In this document: positions 28,790 through 40,018 of the stretch, one piece after another
Position numbering within the stretch: the first letter of the stretch is position 1
Layout of the letters: each line of letters begins with the position of its first letter
Source: an uncultured Flavobacteriaceae bacterium
GTDB lineage: Bacteria > Bacteroidota > Bacteroidia > Flavobacteriales > Flavobacteriaceae
Length of the DNA: 64,000 bases
Direction: 5' to 3'
Assembly (NCBI GenBank): GCA_938010765.1
Contig: CALLVX010000024.1
Location: 62,001 to 126,000 of the forward strand
Made by a program: the position numbers and the translations under genes
Notes under the pieces: generated by a model
What the model was told of the DNA's origin: nothing
The model's input: only the letters and a program-made list of their open reading frames with translations
Databases searched by the model: none

Positions 28790-29164
28790 CTAGTCATTGG
28801 CTACCAATTCACCTTTTTCTTCGGCCAGGGCAATTCCCCAATTCGTAATAACTTCAATGACCGGAATAAGGCTCTTTCCAAAAGTGGTAAGGGTGTATTC
28901 TACGCGAATGGGTGGTTTATCGCCAAAGACTTTTCTGGCGATCAATCCGTCTGCTTGAAGCGCTTTGAGCTGAATACTCAGCATCTTTTCGGTAATATCC
29001 GGTATCAATCGCTTTATATCAGAAAATCGAGTGGCACCATGTCGTAAATACCACAGTACTACGCATTTCCATTTACCCCCAATATAACTCAAGGTAACAT
29101 TGGTTCCACAGTGAAATATCGTATCATTTAATCGGTATACTTTTTCGGTACCATCTAAAATCAT
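28790..29164 (-). CDS. HxlR-family transcriptional regulator
   Basis: A 124-residue winged-helix protein of the HxlR type: IGGKWKCVVLWYLRHGATRFSDIKRLIPDITEKMLSIQLKALQADGLIARKVF is the DNA-binding core, and a single Cys in IFHCGTN could sense electrophiles, as in some family members. It converges with the mutase gene and diverges from the 77-residue membrane-protein gene at 29270. Likely autoregulated through the inverted repeat at 29199-29221. It is the only separate regulator beside the propionyl-CoA operon, but no evidence links it to the AGTTAA palindrome. Confidence 0.88.
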   Translation of the reverse strand: MILDGTEKVYRLNDTIFHCGTNVTLSYIGGKWKCVVLWYLRHGATRFSDIKRLIPDITEKMLSIQLKALQADGLIARKVFGDKPPIRVEYTLTTFGKSLIPVIEVITNWGIALAEEKGELVAND

Positions 29165-29198
29165 ATCAAAAAACTTTAAGCTGTCATGATCGACAGTT

Positions 29199-29221
29199 AT
29201 TGTATTACAAATATATACAAT
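29199..29221. promoter_or_regulatory. Inverted repeat in the hxlR-type divergent promoter
   Basis: ATTGTA-N11-TACAAT lies 35 bases upstream of the HxlR start. A second dyad, CTGTC-N6-GACAG, is closer to the gene (29181-29196). HxlR proteins bind dyads of this size in their own promoters, so this is a candidate autoregulatory site. Confidence 0.35.
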
Positions 29222-29269
29222 CTATATTTAAACTGTAAAAAGTATAGTAAGTATAAAATATAAATTGGC

Positions 29270-29503
29270 ATGGATGGAATTTGGATCAACAGCATCGGAT
29301 ATATAGCCTTGTTTATTAACCTATATTCAATGTATGTAAAAGGGGAATATCGCTTGAGATTATTATCTGCAATTGCAAACGGTATCTACTTAGGCTATGG
29401 CTTTTTAATTGCCTCTAACCCTATTATTGTGGGTTGCATCATCGCTGTAGGTCTTCATTTGTACAGATTACATCAACTAAAAACAACCGTGCGCTATGAC
29501 TAA
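29270..29503 (+). CDS. Small integral membrane protein (77 residues)
   Basis: A short protein with three probable membrane helices (about residues 6-23, 30-47 and 50-67) and basic loops (KGEYRLR; HLYRLHQLK). It somewhat resembles one half of the YgjV/SemiSWEET-like membrane proteins (FINLYSMYVKGEYRLRLLSA), but the match is loose. Its last bases overlap the start of the GNAT gene by eight, so the pair is co-translated. Function unknown. Confidence 0.6.
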   Translation: MDGIWINSIGYIALFINLYSMYVKGEYRLRLLSAIANGIYLGYGFLIASNPIIVGCIIAVGLHLYRLHQLKTTVRYD

Positions 29504-30020
29504 AATTCGAATCGCTACGCCCGCCGATGCCCAAACCATTGCCTTGCTGGGCCGCATCACCTTTACAGAGACCTTTGGATACTTGTTCGAGGCGAAAGAA
29601 GATCTAAGAACCTATCTTAACAAGACTTTTTCGGTCGAGAAGATTTTAGGTGGACTTAAAAAGACCCACAATATTTTTTATATCGCTTTTGTAAATGACC
29701 TACCGGTTGGGTATGCCAAGCTGAAATTAAATTCGGCTTCGAAGCTGGCCCCCTCGACCAGCAGTGCGCAACTTCAAAAAATATATGTGCTTACCGATTT
29801 TCTGGAAAAAAAAATAGGGCTCGAATTACAAAACAAATTGATTAAGAAAGCGATTGATGAAAAATGTGATACTATCTGGCTATCGGTATTAGAAGAGAAC
29901 GAACGGGCCATCGGGTTTTACAAAAAAAACGATTTTGAAGAAATTGGGAAACACGAATTTACTATCGGCCGCTATTCTTTTAATTTTATCGCAATGCAAA
30001 AAAAACTTGAATTGTCTTAA
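29496..30020 (+). CDS. GNAT-family N-acetyltransferase
   Basis: A 174-residue acetyltransferase of the GNAT fold: KIRIATPADAQTIALLGRITFTETFG at the N terminus, FVNDLPVGYAKLKLN (strand 4), LQKIYVLTDFLEKKIGLELQ (acetyl-CoA loop region) and WLSVLEENERAIGFYKKNDFEEIGKHEF at the end. It resembles spermidine/spermine-type members of the RimI/PaiA group, but the acceptor cannot be told. Overlaps the preceding membrane-protein gene. Confidence 0.88.
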   Translation: MTKIRIATPADAQTIALLGRITFTETFGYLFEAKEDLRTYLNKTFSVEKILGGLKKTHNIFYIAFVNDLPVGYAKLKLNSASKLAPSTSSAQLQKIYVLTDFLEKKIGLELQNKLIKKAIDEKCDTIWLSVLEENERAIGFYKKNDFEEIGKHEFTIGRYSFNFIAMQKKLELS

Positions 30021-30064
30021 ACTGCGGCTACAAGTATAAAATTTACTTGCAAAATCAAAACAAG

Positions 30065-30096
30065 TTTTACCCTTCCAAAAAAGCGTGTTATATTTG
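30065..30096 (+). promoter_or_regulatory. Promoter of tRNA-Leu
   Basis: Perfect Bacteroidetes -7 box TATATTTG at 30089-30096, with a -33-like TTTT at 30065-30068 (spacing 20). Transcription would begin about 10-12 bases before the mature tRNA. Confidence 0.65.
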
Positions 30097-30113
30097 CCCA
30101 CCTTAGGGGAAAT

Positions 30114-30197
30114 GCGCACGTGGCGGAATTGGTAGACGCGCTAGCTTGAGGGGCTAGTGGCCACTAGGCCGTGGAAGTTCGAGTCTTCTCGTGCGCA
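30114..30197 (+). tRNA. tRNA-Leu (anticodon GAG)
   Basis: Class II tRNA of 84 bases. The acceptor stem GCGCACG pairs with CGTGCGC, discriminator A. D arm GGCGGAATTGGTAGACGC; anticodon stem CTAGC/GCTAG with loop TTGAGGG gives anticodon GAG, reading CUC and CUU Leu codons. The long variable arm (GGCCACTAGGCC region) and the TTCGAGT T-loop fit tRNA-Leu. CCA is not encoded. Confidence 0.95.
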
Positions 30198-30202
30198 CAA
30201 AA

Positions 30203-30231
30203 AGGCCGTCTTACCAACGGCCTCTTTTTTT
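30203..30231 (+). terminator. Rho-independent terminator after tRNA-Leu
   Basis: Stem AGGCCGT (30203-30209) pairs with ACGGCCT (30217-30223), a 7-base loop, followed by CTTTTTTT. It lies six bases after the tRNA. Confidence 0.85.
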
Positions 30232-30448
30232 GATGAAATATTACACGTACATCCTATATTCTAAAAAGTTCGACCACAGTTATAAGGGACAGACCAATAC
30301 TAGTCAACATATATTTCTGACTCATTACAATGTTCAGTAGTTACTAAAAACTAGTTTTTCACTAAAATTTTGCAATAAACACGGCGATATTGTAAAGTAT
30401 CCTGTAAAATTTTAACGTTCCCTAATGACAACTCACTTGGGATTATCG

Positions 30449-30456
30449 TAAATTTG
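30449..30456 (+). promoter_or_regulatory. -7 promoter box of the crt regulator gene
   Basis: TAAATTTG is a perfect TAnnTTTG match 22 bases before the ATG at 30478. It argues for the ATG and against a TTG at 30454 that lies inside the box. No clear -33 element was seen. Confidence 0.55.
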
Positions 30457-30477
30457 TTCAACCATTTTGCAAAAAAG

Positions 30478-31380
30478 ATGAACAACGTAAAGAAATTCTT
30501 TAGTATTAGAGATTTGGAAAACCTTTCAGGTATTAAAGCGCATACCATTCGGATATGGGAAAAGCGTTATGATCTGCTTTCCCCCGAACGAACGGAAACC
30601 AATATTCGAAACTACAGTTTGGCCAGTTTGCAAAAACTATTGAATATTACAATGTTGTACAACAATGGCTATAAGATATCCAAGATTGCCCGTATAAAGG
30701 AACAGGACATTTCTTATATGGTAAAAGAGATTGTAGCTAAAAACAGCGTTAAAAATCACGCAATCAATGCTTTTAAATTGGCCATGATCAATTTTGATCA
30801 AACGCTCTTCATCAACACCTATAACAGCTTACTTTCAGAACGGTCTTTTCGGGAGATATTCAATGAGGTCTTTATTCCGCTTTTAAACGAACTGGGGCTA
30901 CTATGGCAAACAGATACGATAAGCCCGGCCCACGAGCATTTTGTTACAGGATTGATCAAACAAAAAATACAGACAAATACCGAAAAACTTCAACATATAG
31001 AACCTATAAAGACCGATAAAGTTTTTGTTCCCTTTTTGCCCGAAAACGAAATTCATGAGATTGGCCTTCTCTACGTCAATTACGAAATTGTACTGAGAGG
31101 GTATAAATCTATTTACCTAGGACAAACCATTCCGTTGGAAAACCTGAAGGATGTAATGAAGTATTACGATAACCTCCACTTTATATCATATTTTACAGTA
31201 ATCCCCGCGAAAGATCAAGTACATAAATATGTACATGCTTTTAGTAAAATTGCGCAGGAGAATAACCTAACCTCAAAGTTATGGATATTGGGTAGACAAA
31301 ATCAATATCTGGAGCAAGATCAACTTCCGGAATGCGTGCGTACTTTTAACTCTATTGAACGAATCGTAGAGGAACTATAA
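30478..31380 (+). CDS. MerR-family cobalamin-binding regulator, CarH/LitR-like photoreceptor
   Basis: A 300-residue regulator with an N-terminal MerR winged helix (FFSIRDLENLSGIKAHTIRIWEKRY) and a C-terminal B12-binding region. Both CarH hallmarks are visible: W-x9-EH (LWQTDTISPAHEHF, Trp about 143, His about 154) and ExHxxG (EIHEIG, lower-ligand His about 193). In CarH proteins adenosylcobalamin drives tetramer binding to DNA in the dark, and light releases it, which switches on carotenoid genes. The gene lies 25 bases upstream of crtI, which fits this role. Light control here is inferred, not shown. Confidence 0.85.
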   Translation: MNNVKKFFSIRDLENLSGIKAHTIRIWEKRYDLLSPERTETNIRNYSLASLQKLLNITMLYNNGYKISKIARIKEQDISYMVKEIVAKNSVKNHAINAFKLAMINFDQTLFINTYNSLLSERSFREIFNEVFIPLLNELGLLWQTDTISPAHEHFVTGLIKQKIQTNTEKLQHIEPIKTDKVFVPFLPENEIHEIGLLYVNYEIVLRGYKSIYLGQTIPLENLKDVMKYYDNLHFISYFTVIPAKDQVHKYVHAFSKIAQENNLTSKLWILGRQNQYLEQDQLPECVRTFNSIERIVEEL

Positions 31381-31405
31381 ATCTAATTACCAATAAGCGT
31401 TTACA

Positions 31406-32869
31406 ATGACCAAAAAAGTAGCGATTATCGGTTCCGGATTCTCTTCCCTTTCCGCCTCATGCTATTTGGCAAAAGCTGGGTACGAGGTTACCATCTACGA
31501 AAAAAACGGCACCCTTGGTGGTAGATGCAGACAATTTATTAAAGAGGGGTTTACTTTTGACATAGGGCCAAGTTGGTATTGGATGCCCGATATTTTTGAT
31601 AAGTTCTTTGCCGATTTCGGGAAGAAACGTGCTGATTATTACACGTTGGACAAGCTAAGTCCTGCCTACAAAATATTTTTTTCAGATGACGTTATTACGG
31701 TCGGTGATAGCATGGACAAAATTTGTTTGGAATTTGAACGCATAGAAAAAGGGAGCGCCAAGCATCTGAGAAAGTTTATTTCGCAGGCGCAGGAAAATTA
31801 TGATATCGCTATTAATAAAGTGGTGCTCCGCCCGGGTATTTCACCTTTTGAATTGGTGACACCTGAGACGGTAACAAGGGTAGATCAGTTTTTTAAAACA
31901 ATTAGTGGCCAGGTAAGGAAGAAGTTTAAAAATCCTAAATTGGTATCTACGCTAGAATTTCCTGTACTATTTCTTGGGGCCAAACCTAGCAAAACACCTT
32001 CTTTTTATAGCTTTATGAACTATGCCGATTTTGGTCTTGGCACATGGCATCCGCGGGGGGGTATGTACGAAATTGTAAAAGCGATGCAGGCGCTTGCCTT
32101 GGAGCTAAATGTAACGATAAAGACCGATAGTCCGGTTGAGAAAATCCTAGTAAATCAAGGTAAAACCACCGGTATTACCGTAGCTGGAAAAGAAATTGAT
32201 GCCGACTATGTGTTAAGCGGTGCCGACTATCACCATTCTGAAACTTTATTAGACGCTAAATACAGACAATATTCGGAAGCGTACTGGGCGAAAAAAACCT
32301 TCGCGCCCTCTTCATTGCTGTTTTATATCGGGTTTGAAAATAAATTGCAAAATATTGAACATCACAACCTTTTCTTCGACACCAATTTTGAACGCCATGC
32401 AGAGGAAATATACGATGTTCCACAATGGCCTACAGATCCACTTTTTTATGTTAATTTCCCGTCAGTTACCGATGCATCAATGGCTCCGGAAGGCTGTGAA
32501 ACAGGCTTTTTCTTAGTCCCCATTGCCCCTGGCTTGGAAGACACACCAGAATTAAGAAATCAGTACCTAGAACTGATTCTGGCTCGATTTGAACAACGTA
32601 CGGGACAAAAAGTGAAAAATAGTATTATATTTAAAGAGTCGTTTTGTGTCAACGATTTCGTTGAGGATTACAATTCTTATAAGGGAAATGCCTATGGAAT
32701 GGCCAATACCCTGCTCCAAACCGCTTTCTTGAGACCAAATTTGAAGAGTAAAAAGGTGAATAATTTATTCTTTACGGGACAACTTACCGTTCCGGGTCCA
32801 GGAGTGCCGCCCTCACTAATTTCGGGGAAATTAGTGGCCGAACTAATTGCAAAAACACCTAAGTTATGA
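31406..32869 (+). CDS. crtI: Phytoene desaturase CrtI
   Basis: A 487-residue FAD enzyme that converts phytoene to lycopene. The FAD motif is KVAIIGSGFSSLSASCYLAKAG with EKNGTLGGRCRQF; FDIGPSWYWMPD and the C-terminal NLFFTGQLTVPGPGVPPSLISGKLVAELI are characteristic of bacterial CrtI. First enzyme gene of the crt operon; its stop overlaps the crtB start by four bases. Membrane-associated in the cytosol. The reading frame is complete. Confidence 0.93.
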   Translation: MTKKVAIIGSGFSSLSASCYLAKAGYEVTIYEKNGTLGGRCRQFIKEGFTFDIGPSWYWMPDIFDKFFADFGKKRADYYTLDKLSPAYKIFFSDDVITVGDSMDKICLEFERIEKGSAKHLRKFISQAQENYDIAINKVVLRPGISPFELVTPETVTRVDQFFKTISGQVRKKFKNPKLVSTLEFPVLFLGAKPSKTPSFYSFMNYADFGLGTWHPRGGMYEIVKAMQALALELNVTIKTDSPVEKILVNQGKTTGITVAGKEIDADYVLSGADYHHSETLLDAKYRQYSEAYWAKKTFAPSSLLFYIGFENKLQNIEHHNLFFDTNFERHAEEIYDVPQWPTDPLFYVNFPSVTDASMAPEGCETGFFLVPIAPGLEDTPELRNQYLELILARFEQRTGQKVKNSIIFKESFCVNDFVEDYNSYKGNAYGMANTLLQTAFLRPNLKSKKVNNLFFTGQLTVPGPGVPPSLISGKLVAELIAKTPKL

Positions 32870-33705
32870 AAGCGATTTTTGATGATGTATCCTATCAATG
32901 CAGCAGACTGGTTACCGAGTCTTATAGTACTTCGTTTGCTTTAGCAACAAAAATGCTAGGAAGCTCTATAAGAGGGGATATTTATAACATTTATGGTTTT
33001 GTCAGATTTGCAGATGAAATTGTGGATAGTTTTCATCAATATGATAAGGAGTTGCTGTTCGCTAATTTTGAAAAGGCTTTTGAAGATGCTATCGCTCAAA
33101 AAATTAGTCTTAACCCTATTTTAAACTCCTTTCAACATACGTTTCACAAATATGATATTCCCAGGCACTTGATCGACTCTTTTATTAAAAGTATGAAAAT
33201 GGACCTTTACAAAACCGTTTACCATACAGAGGAGGAGTACAAGGAATATATTTATGGTTCTGCAGATGTTGTAGGGCTAATGTGTCTTAAAGTGTTTGTA
33301 AAAGGAGATGTTGCGCGTTATGAACAGCTCAAGCAATCGGCCATGTCTTTAGGGTCTGCTTTTCAAAAGGTGAACTTCTTAAGGGATCTGAAAGCAGATT
33401 TTGAGGGATTGAATCGTACCTATTTCCCCAACACCAATCTTATGGAATTGGATGAAGAATCTAAAAACAAAATTGTAAATGAAATACAAGCGGATTTCGC
33501 CTTGGGGTACCAGGGAATAGAGCAATTACCAAATGATGCGAAATTCGGTGTATATACGGCGTATAAATACTATAGCAAATTGCTTCAAAAGCTTCAGAAC
33601 ACGCCTCCTCTTGAAATTAAGAACGCACGTATACGGGTGCCAAACTATCAAAAGTTCGGTCTTTTGGCAAAGTCGTATGTCAATTATAAATTGAATTTGG
33701 TATAG
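32866..33705 (+). CDS. crtB: Phytoene synthase CrtB
   Basis: A 279-residue squalene/phytoene synthase that joins two geranylgeranyl diphosphates. Both Asp-rich motifs are present: VRFADEIVDSF (about residue 48) and NFLRDLKADFEG (about residue 176), plus YCAGSV-like YIYGSADVVGLM. The ATG overlaps the crtI stop (ATGA) and the stop is directly followed by crtZ. Confidence 0.93.
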   Translation: MKAIFDDVSYQCSRLVTESYSTSFALATKMLGSSIRGDIYNIYGFVRFADEIVDSFHQYDKELLFANFEKAFEDAIAQKISLNPILNSFQHTFHKYDIPRHLIDSFIKSMKMDLYKTVYHTEEEYKEYIYGSADVVGLMCLKVFVKGDVARYEQLKQSAMSLGSAFQKVNFLRDLKADFEGLNRTYFPNTNLMELDEESKNKIVNEIQADFALGYQGIEQLPNDAKFGVYTAYKYYSKLLQKLQNTPPLEIKNARIRVPNYQKFGLLAKSYVNYKLNLV

Positions 33706-34155
33706 ATGCAGATCGCACTTTGGATATTGATATTTCTAGGAGTTTTTTTAATCATGGAATTTATGGCCTGGTTTACCCATAAATATATCATGCATGGCTT
33801 TTTATGGAATCTTCACAAAGACCATCACCACAAAGATCACGACTCTTGGTTTGAGCGTAACGATGCTTTTTTCATATTTTATGCCATTGTAAGTATGTCT
33901 TTTATTCTACTGGCTTCAAGAACCAGTTTTTGGTACGGATGGCCTATTGGGTTTGGTATTATGGCCTATGGCGCAGCCTATTTCATTGTTCATGACATCT
34001 TTATTCATCAGCGATTCAAACTTTTTAGAAATGCTCAACATTGGTACGCCAAAGGGGTTCGCAGGGCGCATAAAATGCATCACAAACATTTAGGCAAAGG
34101 AGATGGCGAATGCTTTGGAATGCTTTTCGTACCTTTTAAATACTTCAAAAAATAG
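33706..34155 (+). CDS. crtZ: Beta-carotene hydroxylase CrtZ
   Basis: A 149-residue membrane di-iron hydroxylase that adds 3-OH groups to beta-ionone rings. The His clusters are visible: WFTHKYIMHGFLWNLHKDHHHKDH, FIVHDIFIHQRF and RRAHKMHHKH. Several hydrophobic helices lie between them. The ATG follows the crtB stop with no gap and the next gene begins three bases after the stop, so expression is coupled. Confidence 0.93.
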   Translation: MQIALWILIFLGVFLIMEFMAWFTHKYIMHGFLWNLHKDHHHKDHDSWFERNDAFFIFYAIVSMSFILLASRTSFWYGWPIGFGIMAYGAAYFIVHDIFIHQRFKLFRNAQHWYAKGVRRAHKMHHKHLGKGDGECFGMLFVPFKYFKK

Positions 34156-36269
<2,114 letters not shown>

Positions 36270-36370
36270 AGGCTTTTCCAAAATAAGCCCCTACTTTCTA
36301 AATTTTTGGGAATATGCTACCGTTACGGGATAAATTGATCTATAAGACACGCTGCTTTTAGTTCAAATAA

Positions 36371-36937
36371 CTAATTTTCGAGCAAACGGTCCAAAAGCGC
36401 TCTTGTACTTTCACCATTCCAATCGGCAACTCCGGTTTTCGCGACGACAATTTTCCCCGTCTTGTCTATGACATAGGTAGCGGGTATTGATTTTGAAACC
36501 AATTGTGCGGGAGGCCTACTACCCTCGAAGTATATTGGTAAAGAGATTTCATTTTTGGTTACAAAACGTGCCACTTTTAGCGGTTCGTCATTTGCAACAA
36601 AAACAAAAGCCACCTTATCGGAATAATCCTTATAAAGCTTCTCAAAACTTGGTATTTCAGCGATACAGGGAGGGCACCAAGTAGCCCAAAAACTTACTAG
36701 CACCACTTGTCCTTCAAATGTATTAAAATCAACAATTTCCCCTTTTACGTTGGCCAATTTCCACGTATCATCTGAAAGCTGCCTTTGTTCGTCCATTGCA
36801 AGTTCGGAAGGACTAAAAGAAAAAACGCGGGCAAAAAACACTTTGGCATGAAAACCCGCCGGTGTAAAAAGAAAGACCATTAAAAGCACCATCCAAAATA
36901 AGTTACCCACTACTTTTTTGGTAGTTGGCTTTTTCAT
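36371..36937 (-). CDS. TlpA-like thioredoxin-fold protein, intact CxxC
   Basis: A 188-residue membrane-anchored, periplasm-facing thioredoxin-like protein. One N-terminal helix (about residues 10-30) is followed by a TlpA domain with active site WATWCPPCIAEIP (about residue 88) and the cis-Pro loop KSIPATYVID. Such proteins reduce or isomerise disulfides, often for cytochrome c maturation. Its start overlaps the stop of the upstream paralogue by four bases. The two proteins share the anchor region (FSFSP) and presumably arose by tandem duplication. Confidence 0.9.
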   Translation of the reverse strand: MKKPTTKKVVGNLFWMVLLMVFLFTPAGFHAKVFFARVFSFSPSELAMDEQRQLSDDTWKLANVKGEIVDFNTFEGQVVLVSFWATWCPPCIAEIPSFEKLYKDYSDKVAFVFVANDEPLKVARFVTKNEISLPIYFEGSRPPAQLVSKSIPATYVIDKTGKIVVAKTGVADWNGESTRALLDRLLEN

Positions 36938-37488
36938 TGTGCAAGTAAATCATCCAAAAGTTCTCGAATGGCCTTGGTATCCCAGTCCGATATATCGTCT
37001 GCGCGCACCGCAATGTTCCCTTTTTTATCAATAATATAGGAAGAAGGTACTGGCTCTGTATCTACTGGGCTAGGCGATCCAATAATTAAATACGTAACAG
37101 GAAAAGTAAATTTCTTCTGTAGCATAAAATCTTCTACAGGCAGCCGTTCCTCATTGGTTATCAAATAGAAATCTACCTGATCTCCGTAATCATTATACAA
37201 TGCCTGAATGCCTTTCAATTCTGCGGCACATGGCAAGCGCCAAGAGGCCCAAAAGTTGATGAAAACAACTTTTCCTTTTGATTTTTCGAAGCTAAAAAAT
37301 TTCCAATTGGCATCTTTTAGTTCCCAATCATAGTTAGCAAGTGTTTTTCTATTCTCTGTATGAACGATATCGGGAGAAAATGAAAAAATCTGATTGAGCA
37401 AAACCTTGCAATGGTATCCTAGGGGTGTCAGGAACAAAGCCAGCACTACACCAATAATCGATAAAGTGATAAGGGAACTTTTTTTCAT
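36934..37488 (-). CDS. TlpA-like thioredoxin-fold protein lacking one catalytic Cys
   Basis: A 184-residue paralogue of the following gene product, with the same N-terminal membrane anchor and thioredoxin fold. The active-site motif reads WASWRLPCAAEL: the first Cys is Arg (codon CGC, one base from TGC) and only the resolving Cys remains. The cis-Pro region VPSSYIID is kept and the frame is intact, so the gene is probably still used, perhaps as a binding or trapping subunit. Co-transcribed with the intact copy. Confidence 0.85.
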   Translation of the reverse strand: MKKSSLITLSIIGVVLALFLTPLGYHCKVLLNQIFSFSPDIVHTENRKTLANYDWELKDANWKFFSFEKSKGKVVFINFWASWRLPCAAELKGIQALYNDYGDQVDFYLITNEERLPVEDFMLQKKFTFPVTYLIIGSPSPVDTEPVPSSYIIDKKGNIAVRADDISDWDTKAIRELLDDLLAQ

Positions 37489-37506
37489 AATATAGTGTCA
37501 TAACTA

Positions 37507-37536
37507 AAAAACTCCCATGATATCATGGGAGCTTTT
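37507..37536 (-). terminator. Rho-independent terminator after aconitase
   Basis: Perfect 20-base palindrome CTCCCATGAT/ATCATGGGAG (37512-37531), flanked by an A run on the plus strand (a U tract on the minus strand) and T5 on the other side. It lies about 25 bases after the aconitase stop and upstream of the TlpA pair. The symmetry allows action in both directions. Confidence 0.82.
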
Positions 37537-37556
37537 TCAAACTATTCCAAGGCCTT

Positions 37557-39830
37557 TTAAGCGCCGTTTTCCCTCTTTATAACATTCAATGCGGAACCTT
37601 CTCGGTACCATCCGATCTGGGCTTCGTTGTATGTATGATTCGCTAAAACAGTATCCTTACTACCATCTTTATGTATTACCTCGATGCTCAATGGCTTCCC
37701 GGGTGCAAAATCTGCAATATCTACGAAATTGAAGGTGTCATCTTCCTGAATAAGATCATAATCACCCTCATTTGCAAAAGTAAGCCCTAACATACCTTGT
37801 TTTTTCAAGTTGGTCTCATGAATACGGGCAAATGATTTTACCAAAACGGCAGCAACCCCTAAATGTCGAGGTTCCATGGCTGCATGCTCCCTCGAAGAGC
37901 CTTCCCCATAGTTATGATCCCCTACAACGATAGTGTTAACCCCAGCCGCTTTATAGGCCCGGGCCGCATCAGGAACACCTGAAAATTCTCCGGTTAACTG
38001 GTTTTTAATGAAGTTGGTTTTCTTACCAAAGGCATTTACGGCCCCGATAAGACAATTGTTCGATATATTATCTAAATGACCTCTAAAACGCAACCATGGT
38101 CCGGCCATAGAAATGTGGTCGGTCGTACATTTTCCAAAAGCTTTTATTAACAATTTCACCCCTTGAAGACTCTCATCTTTTATGGGAGTGAACGGTTCTA
38201 ATAGCTGCAAACGCTCCGAATCTACGCTTACTTTGACAACCGTTCCCGAACCATCTTCATCTGGTGCTAAAAAACCGGCATCTTCAACTTCAAAGCCTTT
38301 TGGTGGTAATTCCCAACCTGTTGGCTCATCAAATCTTACTTCCTCTCCGTTCTCATTGATCAAGGTATCGGTAAGCGGGTTAAAGTCTAATCGGCCGGCA
38401 ACCGCAATTGCAGCTGTTAATTCGGGAGAAGCTACAAAAGCGTGTGTATTGGGGTTCCCATCGGCACGTTTTGCAAAGTTTCTATTGAAAGAATGTACAA
38501 TACTGTTCTTAGGGGCATTCTTAGGGTCGCTATACCGGGCCCATTGGCCAATACATGGGCCACAGGCATTCGTAAATATTTTAGCGTCCAATTTTTCAAA
38601 AACATCTAAGATACCATCACGTTCGGCGGTATAGCGCACTTGCTCAGAACCAGGATTTATTCCAAGTTCCGCTTTCATTTTGATTCCTTTATCCAATGCC
38701 TGTTGGGCGATAGAGGCAGCACGGGTCAAATCTTCATAGGACGAATTGGTACAAGAACCTATAAGACCCCATTCTACTTGAATCGGCCAATCGTTTTTAG
38801 TAGCTTTCTCGGTCATCGCATTCCCGACGGCAGTAGAAAGGTCTGGTGTAAAGGGTCCGTTCAACAAGGGGCCCAATTCAGATAAATTAATTTCGATAAC
38901 CTGATCAAAATATGTTTCTGGATCCGCGTAGACGGCATCATCTGCGGTAAGGTGATCCTTTACGGCGTTGGCCGCATCGGCAACATCGGATCGATCAGTG
39001 GCGCGTAGGTAACGCTCCATAGATTCGTCATAGCCAAAGGTGGAAGTGGTGGCACCTATTTCTGCTCCCATATTACAAATAGTTCCTTTTCCGGTACAAG
39101 ATAATGCCTTTGCACCAGATCCAAAATATTCTACTATGGCTCCGGTTCCTCCTTTTACCGTCAATATTTCGGCCACCTTGAGGATTACATCTTTTGGGGC
39201 GGTCCAACCAGAAATGGTACCAGTTAGTTTAACTCCGATCAATTTTGGAAATTTCAATTCCCATGCCATTCCGGCCATCACATCTACCGCATCGGCTCCG
39301 CCTACACCTATTGCGACCATTCCTAGCCCACCTGCATTCACGGTATGTGAATCGGTTCCGATCATCATTCCCCCAGGAAATGCATAATTTTCCAAAACCA
39401 CTTGATGAATAATACCCGCACCAGGTTTCCAGAAGCCAATGCCGTATTTATTGGAAACCGACTCTAAAAAGTCAAAAACCTCGGCACTGGTGCTATTGGC
39501 AGATTTTAAATCGGCCGCCGCACCACTCTTCGCCTGGATCAAGTGATCACAGTGCACTGTCGTAGGCACTGCTACCTTTGGCTTACCTGCTTGCATAAAT
39601 TGAAGCAAGGCCATTTGGGCGGTTGCATCCTGACAGGCAATACGATCCGGAGCAAAATCTACATAGTCCTTTCCTCTTTCAAAAACATTGGTAGGACTTC
39701 CATCCCATAAATGGGAATACAAAATTTTCTCGGAAAGAGTAAGTGGTCTGCCGACTATTTCACGGGCTTTGTCAACCCTTTCAGCCATCTTGGCGTATAC
39801 CCCTTTGATCATATCGATGTCAAATGCCAT
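37557..39830 (-). CDS. acn: Aconitate hydratase
   Basis: A 757-residue TCA-cycle enzyme that interconverts citrate and isocitrate, of the mitochondrial-type aconitase subfamily by length and N terminus ([38 protein letters not shown]). The 4Fe-4S ligands are in [13 protein letters not shown] and [12 protein letters not shown]. The swivel domain carries [19 protein letters not shown]. Monocistronic: own upstream gap of about 190 bases and a terminator after the stop. Confidence 0.96.
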   Translation of the reverse strand: MAFDIDMIKGVYAKMAERVDKAREIVGRPLTLSEKILYSHLWDGSPTNVFERGKDYVDFAPDRIACQDATAQMALLQFMQAGKPKVAVPTTVHCDHLIQAKSGAAADLKSANSTSAEVFDFLESVSNKYGIGFWKPGAGIIHQVVLENYAFPGGMMIGTDSHTVNAGGLGMVAIGVGGADAVDVMAGMAWELKFPKLIGVKLTGTISGWTAPKDVILKVAEILTVKGGTGAIVEYFGSGAKALSCTGKGTICNMGAEIGATTSTFGYDESMERYLRATDRSDVADAANAVKDHLTADDAVYADPETYFDQVIEINLSELGPLLNGPFTPDLSTAVGNAMTEKATKNDWPIQVEWGLIGSCTNSSYEDLTRAASIAQQALDKGIKMKAELGINPGSEQVRYTAERDGILDVFEKLDAKIFTNACGPCIGQWARYSDPKNAPKNSIVHSFNRNFAKRADGNPNTHAFVASPELTAAIAVAGRLDFNPLTDTLINENGEEVRFDEPTGWELPPKGFEVEDAGFLAPDEDGSGTVVKVSVDSERLQLLEPFTPIKDESLQGVKLLIKAFGKCTTDHISMAGPWLRFRGHLDNISNNCLIGAVNAFGKKTNFIKNQLTGEFSGVPDAARAYKAAGVNTIVVGDHNYGEGSSREHAAMEPRHLGVAAVLVKSFARIHETNLKKQGMLGLTFANEGDYDLIQEDDTFNFVDIADFAPGKPLSIEVIHKDGSKDTVLANHTYNEAQIGWYREGSALNVIKRENGA

Positions 39831-40018
39831 TCTATACGTTGTTTTAAGTTACTTGAATTCTGTAAAATTAAGAAAATACCGAGGGTAAATAAAATTTTTG
39901 AAGTGTAAAGCGGTTATTTCATCGAATAATCCGCCAGCCTAACCCAAGGTATGAAAAAACTCAAGTAAACTATGTGAAAAATACGAATGCCATAAGTTTA
40001 ATCAAAAATGAAACTTGG

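Noticed and set aside
28790-29164. HxlR protein as the regulator of the AGTTAA palindrome regulon
   Set aside because: The palindrome is absent from its own promoter, which instead carries other dyads; proximity alone is not enough.
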